In this document: one piece after another, positions 58,256 to 64,000 of the stretch
How positions within the stretch are numbered: the stretch's first letter is position 1
Layout: each line of letters begins with the position of its first letter
Translations under genes and position numbers: made by a program
Assembly: GCF_900163715.1 (NCBI RefSeq)
Contig: NZ_FWFF01000001.1
Location: 558,001 to 622,000 of the forward strand
DNA: 64,000 nucleotides
From: Brevibacterium yomogidense
GTDB taxonomy: Bacteria; Actinomycetota; Actinomycetes; Actinomycetales; Brevibacteriaceae
Reading direction: 5' to 3'
The notes under the pieces: generated by a model
The model's input: only the letters and a program-made list of their open reading frames with translations
Database searches by the model: none
What the model was told of the DNA's origin: nothing

Positions 58256-59491
58256 TCAGGCCGCGGTGTCGGCCTGCTGCTCGTAGCCGTTCAGGAATTC
58301 GCCCAGGCGGTCCAGCGCCTCGTCGAGTACCTCCATGCTCGGCAGGGTCACCAGCCGGAAGTGGTCCGGCCTGTCCCAGTTGAACGCGGTGCCGTGGGAC
58401 ACGAGGATCTTCTGCTCCCGCAGCAGATCGAGCGCGAAGCGCTGATCGTCGACGATCCCGAACTTCTCCACATCGAGCTTCGCGAAGAGGTAGAGCGCGC
58501 CATCGGCCGGCTGGGCACTCACCCCGTCGATCTCGTTGAGCTTCCGCGCGGACAGCTCCATCTGCGCGCCCAGCCGGCCGGTGGGCAGGACGAGGTCCTC
58601 GATGGTCTGGTGCCCGCCCAGCGCGGCCTGGATCGCATGCTGTGCGGGGACGTTCGAGCACATCCGCATGTTCGCGAGCAGGCGGATCCCCTCGACGTAG
58701 CTGCTCGCCCGCTGGAGCGGTCCGGTGATCGCGAGCCAGCCCGACCGGTAGCCGGCGATCCGATAGGCCTTCGACAGGCCGGAGAACGTGAGGCACAGGA
58801 CATCGTCGCCGGTGAGCGTCGCGAGGTTGATCATCTCCGCGTCGCCGTAGGTGATCTTCTCGTAGATCTCATCCGCGAACATGAGGAGGTCGTGCTCCCG
58901 GGCGAGCTCCACGAGGCCCTCGAGCGTCTCCTTCGAGTACACCGCGCCCGTGGGGTTGTTCGGGTTGATGACGACGATCCCGCGCGTGCGCGGAGTGATC
59001 TTCGCGGCGATGTCCTCGAGATCGGGCATCCAGCCCGCGTCCTCCGCGCACCGGTAGTGGACCGGGGTGCCGCCGGACAGCGCGACCGAGGCCGTCCACA
59101 GCGGGTAGTCCGGCATCGGCACAAGGATCTCATCTCCCGGATCGCACAGCGCCTGCATGGCGAGCGTGATGAGCTCGCTGACGCCGTTGCCCAGGTACAC
59201 GTCATCCGCGTCGAGCGAGCGGATCCCCTTCGTCTCGTAGTACTGGACGACCGCGCGCCGCGCAGACAGGATGCCGCGCGAATCGCTGTACCCCTGCGCC
59301 TCCGGCAGGTGCTTGATCATGTCGACGAGGATGGCGTCCGGCGCCTCGAACCCGAACGGCGCAGGATTGCCGATGTTGAGCTTCAGGATGCGGTTTCCCG
59401 CCGCCTCCATGCGATCGGCCTCTTCGAGGACCGGTCCCCTGATGTCGTAGAGGACGTTGGCGAGTTTGGAGGACTGCGAGAACACGTTCAT
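58256..59491 (-). CDS. alaA: PLP aminotransferase, AlaA-like alanine transaminase
   Basis: 411 residues of class I aminotransferases. SSKLANVLYDIRGPVLEEADRMEAAGNRILKLNIGNPAPFGFEAP is the characteristic start of AlaA-type glutamate-pyruvate aminotransferases. YLGNGVSELI, IVVINPNNPTGAVYSKE, DEIYEKITY and the PLP lysine in SGLSKAYRIAGYRSGW follow. ATG 59491 directly follows GAAGGG, so GTG 59485, 6 bases on and better spaced, may be the true start. It is a stand-alone gene. Confidence 0.9.
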   Translation of the reverse strand: MNVFSQSSKLANVLYDIRGPVLEEADRMEAAGNRILKLNIGNPAPFGFEAPDAILVDMIKHLPEAQGYSDSRGILSARRAVVQYYETKGIRSLDADDVYLGNGVSELITLAMQALCDPGDEILVPMPDYPLWTASVALSGGTPVHYRCAEDAGWMPDLEDIAAKITPRTRGIVVINPNNPTGAVYSKETLEGLVELAREHDLLMFADEIYEKITYGDAEMINLATLTGDDVLCLTFSGLSKAYRIAGYRSGWLAITGPLQRASSYVEGIRLLANMRMCSNVPAQHAIQAALGGHQTIEDLVLPTGRLGAQMELSARKLNEIDGVSAQPADGALYLFAKLDVEKFGIVDDQRFALDLLREQKILVSHGTAFNWDRPDHFRLVTLPSMEVLDEALDRLGEFLNGYEQQADTAA

Positions 59492-59667
59492 CCCTTCGAG
59501 GAGGATCACTGGTCGCCGAGGCCGTGCCCCGGTCTGAGGCCCACAGTACGACCGACGGACTCCGGTTGTCGCACTCCGTAAGGTATGAACTGCCCTCCAT
59601 TGCGCTGATCCAGTGCCCTTCCATTGGTATGCGGGACGATTTCGCGGCAGCGGTGCAGGTCCGCGGC

Positions 59668-59673
59668 TAGTCT
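59668..59673 (+). promoter_or_regulatory. -10 box of leaderless UPF0126 gene
   Basis: TAGTCT is followed by 6 bases and GTG 59680, with no ribosome site between. Confidence 0.5.
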
Positions 59674-59679
59674 GGTGAC

Positions 59680-60435
59680 GTGGAACCGCTCATGCTCTCC
59701 CTCGACCTTCTGGGGGTGCTCGCCTTCGCCGTGTCGGGCAACCTGCTCGCCGCCCGGAAGAACATCGACATCATGGGCAGCCTGGTGCTCGGCCTGTGCG
59801 CGGGACTGGGCGGCGGCATGATGCGGGACGTCATCCTGGGGCGCGTCCCGAATTCCCTCCAGGAGCCGATCTACCTCATCCCTCCCGTCGTCACCGCGCT
59901 CACCGTCTATCTGTTGGGCCAGCGTGCGCTCCACGCCCGCGTCCCCATCGTCGCCTTCGACGCCCTGGGCCTGGGCGTCTTCGCGACGACGGGCACCACC
60001 ATCGCGATGGATGCGGGGCTGCCGTTCGCCTCTGCGATCCTCCTGGGCGTGCTCACCGCAGTGGGCGGCGGGATGATCCGCGACGTCCTCGCCAACGAGA
60101 TCCCGGCGGTCTTCAACGGGTCCGATCTCTACATCATCCCCGCGATCGTCGGTGCCGGTCTCACGGCGCTGCTCTGGGGCATCGGATGGTTCGAGTCGTG
60201 GGTCGCGCTCGTCATCGCGGCGCTGGTCTTCCTAGTCCGGATGCTCGCGTGGCACCTCGAATGGCGGGTCCCGTCCCCCATGCGCGGCTGGTCGTACTCC
60301 GGTGCGCGCAGCGTTCTTCCCCGCCGCGGTCGACTGTTCGCCTTCCGGCGTCCCTCAGGACGCGACCGCGGCGTGTTCGCCCCGCGCCGCTCGCGGAAGA
60401 CCGCTGAGCCGGACAAGCGCGACGGTGAGGACTGA
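59680..60435 (+). CDS. TRIC-type cation channel (UPF0126, YadS-like)
   Basis: 251 residues with seven membrane helices in two UPF0126 repeats, each with the GGG-x-x-RD signature (GLGGGMMRDVILG near 44-56 and VGGGMIRDVLANE further on). Prokaryotic TRIC channels of this shape form trimeric monovalent-cation channels. A basic C-terminal tail of about 55 residues (RGRLFAFRRPSGRDRG) is extra. Translation probably starts at the 5' end of the mRNA. Confidence 0.87.
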   Translation: MEPLMLSLDLLGVLAFAVSGNLLAARKNIDIMGSLVLGLCAGLGGGMMRDVILGRVPNSLQEPIYLIPPVVTALTVYLLGQRALHARVPIVAFDALGLGVFATTGTTIAMDAGLPFASAILLGVLTAVGGGMIRDVLANEIPAVFNGSDLYIIPAIVGAGLTALLWGIGWFESWVALVIAALVFLVRMLAWHLEWRVPSPMRGWSYSGARSVLPRRGRLFAFRRPSGRDRGVFAPRRSRKTAEPDKRDGED

Positions 60436-60517
60436 CGCGCGTGAAGCTGCTCAGACCATGAGGACTGACCGCGCATGCGGCCACCCAGTTCACGAGGGCT
60501 GACGCGCATGAGCACGC

Positions 60518-61198
60518 TCAGACGGTGACGAGGAGCAGGCCCGCCAGCCCGCCCACCAGCAGCGCGATGCGCGACGACCACCGTGTGCGCTGCACCATCT
60601 GACGCAGCCGGCGGCGGGCGGAGAATGCGGTGTCGAGGTCGACGCCCGGCGCGAACGCCCGCGAGTCCGCCTGCGTGTCCAGGACGGCGCGGCGCGGGGC
60701 GGACGGATCGAGGCGCACGGGCAGGACGCTTCGCTTCCGCACGCTCCCCGCGTCCACGGGATCGAGCGTCCAGTGGACGTCCGTCGAGAACATGCGCCCG
60801 GTCGACGTGCGGATCAGCAGTGTCGCGTCGAGACCCGCCCGCGGGCCGGGAGTGGGGTCCGAGGCCCTCATCACCTTGGCGATCGCCGGCGCTCCGGTGC
60901 GGCGGATGTGGGCTGCGGTCCGCCGATCGATCTCGAGGCGCGCCGCGGGCCGCATCCCCGCCAGCAGCAGCGCGCCGGCGGCCACCGCGAGGCCCCACGG
61001 CCACAGAGCCAGGGTGGCGGCGACGAGGGGAGAGGCCTGCGCCGCATCCGGCAGGCCCATGACGCCGAGGGTCAGGAGGCTCACGAGCTCGCCAGCCACC
61101 ATCCCGACGCCCAGGCCCAGGCACCACCAGAGGGCCGTGCGACCGACGGGGGTCGCACGGCCCTCTGCGATCGGCACGATGGTGCCCTCGTGAGCCAT
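60518..61198 (-). CDS. Hypothetical membrane protein
   Basis: 226 residues. Two membrane helices (TALWWCLGLGVGMVAGELVSLLT and LALWPWGLAVAAGALLLAG), a soluble beta-rich middle (TGAPAIAKVMRASDPTPG, ATLLIRTSTGRMFSTDVHWTLDP, VRLDPSAPRRAVLDT) and a C-terminal helix (IALLVGGLAGLLLVT). The middle recalls an OB-like domain as in some NfeD or DUF3592-like proteins, but I cannot assign it. Leaderless start six bases after TAGCGT. Confidence 0.65.
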   Translation of the reverse strand: MAHEGTIVPIAEGRATPVGRTALWWCLGLGVGMVAGELVSLLTLGVMGLPDAAQASPLVAATLALWPWGLAVAAGALLLAGMRPAARLEIDRRTAAHIRRTGAPAIAKVMRASDPTPGPRAGLDATLLIRTSTGRMFSTDVHWTLDPVDAGSVRKRSVLPVRLDPSAPRRAVLDTQADSRAFAPGVDLDTAFSARRRLRQMVQRTRWSSRIALLVGGLAGLLLVTV

Positions 61199-61204
61199 AA
61201 CCGA

Positions 61205-61210
61205 ACGCTA
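61205..61210 (-). promoter_or_regulatory. -10 box of a leaderless membrane-protein gene
   Basis: TAGCGT on the minus strand, then 6 bases, then ATG 61198. Confidence 0.5.
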
Positions 61211-61327
61211 GATCGTTCGAATGCCGTGAGGGTGTCCGGAAAGTGAACGCGCGCGAGCCTCCGGCTGGTGGTTTGCCGGGCTTCAGCCGGTCTGCCGGGC
61301 CTCAGCCCACACCCAGCGGGTCATCGC

Positions 61328-61333
61328 TAGACT
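61328..61333 (+). promoter_or_regulatory. -10 box of the HdeD-like/trehalose gene pair
   Basis: TAGACT, 7 bases, then GTG 61341. The pair downstream overlaps by 4 bases, so this would serve both genes. Confidence 0.5.
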
Positions 61334-61340
61334 TGGCCCA

Positions 61341-61952
61341 GTGACTTCGACCTCGGCTTCTCCTCACCTGCGTCCGCTCGGCACCTGGATGGCCGCCCGC
61401 GGCGCTCTCGCGATCGTCTTCGGGATCGTCACCGTGTTCTGGCCGCGTGAGCAGATCGGCTCACCCGCGAACCTCAACATCTCGGTGTCCACCGTCGACG
61501 CGATCCTGCTCGCCTACCTCGTCCTCAGCGGACTCCTCGTCCTGTTGCAGGGCCTCGCGACGCGCACGGACGCGCGCATGGCGCTGCTGGGACAGGCCGT
61601 CGTCGTGATCCCGGGCGTCGCGTTCCTGCTCCTCGCGGACGTGCCCGGTGAGCTGCGCGCCGCGATCGCGGTGTGGGCGGTCCTCCACGGGATCCTCGAG
61701 CTGTGGATCTGGCGGCAGAACCGGGACGAGCGCATGAGCTCCGACTTCCTCATCGCCGGCGGCATCCACGTCATCCTGGGCGTCATCCTGCTCGCGGGGA
61801 CGGACATGAATGCGCTCAGCGTCATGGGCTTCGCCGGGGCCGCGGCGATGATCCACGGCGTGTTCTACATGGTGGGCGGCTACTCCCGCCGCTCCCGCAC
61901 GCAGGGCGGCGCTGCGGATGAGGCTGAGGACGTGGAGGTCGACGAAGCATGA
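61341..61952 (+). CDS. DUF308 / HdeD-like membrane protein
   Basis: 203 residues with six membrane helices in three hairpins (MAARGALAIVFGIVTVFWP, ILLAYLVLSGLLVLLQGLA, LIAGGIHVILGVILLAG, VMGFAGAAAMIHGVFYMVGGY) and an acidic tail. This is the HdeD/DUF308 pattern; E. coli HdeD aids acid resistance, but most homologues are uncharacterised. Its stop overlaps the ATG of the trehalose fusion gene, so it may have a role linked to stress. Confidence 0.8.
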   Translation: MTSTSASPHLRPLGTWMAARGALAIVFGIVTVFWPREQIGSPANLNISVSTVDAILLAYLVLSGLLVLLQGLATRTDARMALLGQAVVVIPGVAFLLLADVPGELRAAIAVWAVLHGILELWIWRQNRDERMSSDFLIAGGIHVILGVILLAGTDMNALSVMGFAGAAAMIHGVFYMVGGYSRRSRTQGGAADEAEDVEVDEA

Positions 61953-64000
61953 CCCTTCCGACGACCTCACCCGGCACGCTCCAGTCCGCAGCCCCCGCCG
62001 GCGCCGCGCGCAGCGACGGACTCCTCATCGACCTCGCGGAGGCGGCCCGGACACTCGGAGACGACATCTTCTCCCGTCTGGTCGCCCTGTCGCGCAGCCC
62101 GCAGCTGCTGGTCGCGACCGACTACGACGGGACGATCGCGCCCCTGGTCGACCGTCCCACCCGCGCGTTCCCGCTGGACCTCAACGTCGCGACGATGCGC
62201 GCCCTGTCGACGATGCCGTCGACGCAGTCCGCGGTCATCTCCGGCCGCTCCCTGCGTGATCTCGCTGCGATGTCGCGGCTGCCCCGCGAAGTGCACCTCG
62301 TGGGTTCGCACGGCGGCGAGTTCGGCATCGATGAGTTCGACGACATCGCACCTCAGACGCAGGAGCGGCTCACCGCCCTGCGCTCGGCGCTGCTCGACCT
62401 GAGCCGCGAGCATCCGGACCTCCTCCTCGAGTTCAAGCCGCTGGGTGCCGCCGTGCACCTCCGCGGCCGTCCGCCCGCACAGCGCGAGGCGGTCACCGCG
62501 TGGGTCCAGGAGACCTGCGCGCGGGTGGGGATCGAACCGGTCCGGGGCCGCGATGTCTTCGACCTCACCGTCATCCCCGGTTCCAAGGGCGATGCGCTCG
62601 AGGCGCTGCGTGCGCGGCTCGGAGCGGACACGGTCCTCTACATCGGCGACGACGTCGCGGACGAGGCCGCGCTCGCGACGCTGCGCGACGGCGACCTCGG
62701 TCTGCGTGTGGGCGCGGACGGCGACACGCAGGCGCACTCCCGCATCGCCGATCCCGGCACCGTGGGGATCGCACTCGCCGCGCTCTACGAGCTGAGGCGG
62801 TCGTGGCTCTTCGGCCGCTCGTCCACCCCCATCGAGCGGCACAGCCTCCTGGGCAACGGCCATTCGACCGCGCTCGTCGACCCGAACGGACGCGTCTGCT
62901 GGATGCCGCACCCGCTGCCGCACTCCGCGAGCGTGTTCTCCGAGATCCTCGGCTCCTCCTCCGCCGGCTACTTCTCCGTCGGCCCCGCCGCACAGGCGGC
63001 AGACATGGAGAACCGTGCCGACGCCGCCCGCACGCGGCCGCTGACCCAGCGCTACCGGGACGACACCATGACGGTGGTGACCCGGTGGGCGGGCCTCGAG
63101 GTCTCCGACTACCTGGCACCCGTGCCCGATGACTCGCAGGACACCGTCCTGATCCGCGTGCTCACCGGCACCGCGCCCACGGAGATCCGCTTCGCCCCGC
63201 GCCTGGACTACGGCGCGGCACCCACCTCGCTCGAGGCGGAGCCGGGCATCGTCCGCGTCGACAACACCAGCGAGCCCATGGCTCTGCACGCGCCCGGCGT
63301 CGACTTCGAGATCGTCGAGGAGCGTGGGTCCCACACTGCAGTCGCACGCGTGGTCCCGGCTGATCTGCCCGGCGGCGAGCTGGTGCTGGCCTTCGCCTGC
63401 GGCGGAGCCTCCGACTTCCTCGACTCCGTGCTCGCCGGCGATGAGCGCCGCGTGCGCGCACTCGCAGAGGGCTTCTGGGAGAACTGGGCGCGCTCGCTCG
63501 CGCTGCCGGAGCAGATGCGCGAGGGCGTCGTCCGGTCCGCGCTCACGCTGCGCGCCCTCTGTCACGCACCCACCGGCGGCGTGCTCGCGGCCCCCACCAC
63601 GTCTCTGCCGGAGGGGATCGGCGGCGTCCGCAACTGGGACTACCGCTACACCTGGCTGCGCGACGGCTCCATGACCGTGCGCGCGCTCCTCGATCTGGGA
63701 TCGACCGCAGAGGCCGAGGGCTTCGTCCACTGGCTGCGGGGCATCCTCGCCGAGGCCCCGGGGCCGGAGTTCCTCCACCCCCTGTACGCGGTGGACGGGT
63801 CCGCACTCACGTCCGAGGCGGTGCTCGAGCACCTGCCGGGCTACGCCGGCTCCCGCCCCGTGCGCGTGGGCAACGCCGCCGAGCACCAGGTGCAGCTGGA
63901 CGTCTTCGGCCCCGTCGCCGAGCTGCTGCGGGACATCGTCACCGCTCGTGGCGCGATCGACGATGCGGAGTGGGAGCTGCTCGTCGCGATGGGCACCGCC
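61949..64000 (+). CDS. Trehalose-6-phosphate phosphatase fused to GH15 (trehalase/glucoamylase-like), cut by the window end
   Basis: 684 residues are present and the frame stays open to base 64000. Residues 1-260 are a HAD-type OtsB: DYDGT at 58-62 (nucleophile Asp58), SGRSLRDLAAM, GSHGGEFG, and GDDVADEAAL near 228. Residues from about 275 on are GH15: RHSLLGNGHSTALVDPNGRVCWM and GVRNWDYRYTWLRDGSMTVRALLDLG, a hallmark of GH15 trehalases. The catalytic base lies beyond the window. The N-part would make trehalose and the C-part could hydrolyse it, or another glucoside. ATG 61949 overlaps the upstream stop. Confidence 0.88.
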   Translation, partial: MTLPTTSPGTLQSAAPAGAARSDGLLIDLAEAARTLGDDIFSRLVALSRSPQLLVATDYDGTIAPLVDRPTRAFPLDLNVATMRALSTMPSTQSAVISGRSLRDLAAMSRLPREVHLVGSHGGEFGIDEFDDIAPQTQERLTALRSALLDLSREHPDLLLEFKPLGAAVHLRGRPPAQREAVTAWVQETCARVGIEPVRGRDVFDLTVIPGSKGDALEALRARLGADTVLYIGDDVADEAALATLRDGDLGLRVGADGDTQAHSRIADPGTVGIALAALYELRRSWLFGRSSTPIERHSLLGNGHSTALVDPNGRVCWMPHPLPHSASVFSEILGSSSAGYFSVGPAAQAADMENRADAARTRPLTQRYRDDTMTVVTRWAGLEVSDYLAPVPDDSQDTVLIRVLTGTAPTEIRFAPRLDYGAAPTSLEAEPGIVRVDNTSEPMALHAPGVDFEIVEERGSHTAVARVVPADLPGGELVLAFACGGASDFLDSVLAGDERRVRALAEGFWENWARSLALPEQMREGVVRSALTLRALCHAPTGGVLAAPTTSLPEGIGGVRNWDYRYTWLRDGSMTVRALLDLGSTAEAEGFVHWLRGILAEAPGPEFLHPLYAVDGSALTSEAVLEHLPGYAGSRPVRVGNAAEHQVQLDVFGPVAELLRDIVTARGAIDDAEWELLVAMGTA

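Noticed and set aside
59202..59624. Minus-strand frame overlapping the start of the aminotransferase
   Set aside because: Different frame of a clear alaA gene, Arg/Pro-rich; a shadow.
1..64000. Prophage, insertion sequence or integrative element boundaries
   Set aside because: No integrase, transposase, capsid gene or att-like repeat next to a tRNA was seen; the 13E12 nuclease is the only gene with mobile tendencies.

Overview
The window is high-GC DNA (about two-thirds G+C, strong GC3 bias, ATG/GTG/TTG starts, frequent 4-base ATGA/GTGA overlaps) typical of Actinobacteria. The gene content (tandem-Usp proteins, DUF1707 proteins, a 13E12-type HNH nuclease, PcaL fusion, OtsB-GH15 fusion, kynurenine and protocatechuate genes) fits a soil- or skin-type member of the Micrococcales, possibly Brevibacterium-like; the genus is a guess. 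I see no tRNA, rRNA, insertion sequence, prophage or CRISPR array.

Layout. 0-7.5 kb: catabolic and transport genes (acyl-CoA dehydrogenase, GntP permease, then a DszC-type and an NtaA-type flavin monooxygenase around an MHS transporter). 7.6-24.3 kb: housekeeping and envelope genes (a split pair of DUF1707 membrane proteins, DEAD-box helicase, two tandem-Usp proteins around panC, yihY and glpD, a 0.8 kb gene-poor stretch with a promoter and structured leader, an EIIC-like fusion protein, apt, a stress-type SDR, an FkbM methyltransferase). 24.4-28.6 kb: tryptophan-to-anthranilate operon (kynA, kynU, a PaaX-type regulator, a formamidase-like hydrolase). 28.7-33.1 kb: methyltransferase, OGG-fold protein and 13E12 HNH nuclease. 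33.1-55.9 kb: aromatic catabolism island. 56-64 kb: redox flavoprotein with a divergent XRE-cupin regulator, AlaA-type aminotransferase, small membrane proteins and an OtsB-GH15 trehalose protein cut by the window end.

The aromatic island has three arms. The catechol arm is catB with a truncated LysR-type gene, divergent from catC. The hydroaromatic arm is quiC plus the fully overlapping operon dctQ-dctM-aroE-dctP-PTE-tetR, which should import quinate/shikimate-type acids and convert them to protocatechuate. The 4-hydroxybenzoate arm is an AAHS transporter, aldehyde dehydrogenase, IclR regulator, pobA and pcaH-pcaG-pcaB-pcaL. The hydroaromatic and hydroxybenzoate arms both deliver protocatechuate to PcaHG. 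Anthranilate from the kynurenine operon could reach catB/catC through catechol, but catA, anthranilate dioxygenase and pcaIJF are not here.

Main regulatory observations: quiC and dctQ carry the same 20-bp operator (AATGTAC-N6-GTACGTT) in the same place between -35 and -10, and the operon ends in a TetR gene. Many genes share one leaderless architecture, a TANNNT -10 box followed by 6-7 bases and the start codon. Several convergent gene pairs are separated by long, nearly perfect hairpins without a T-tract.
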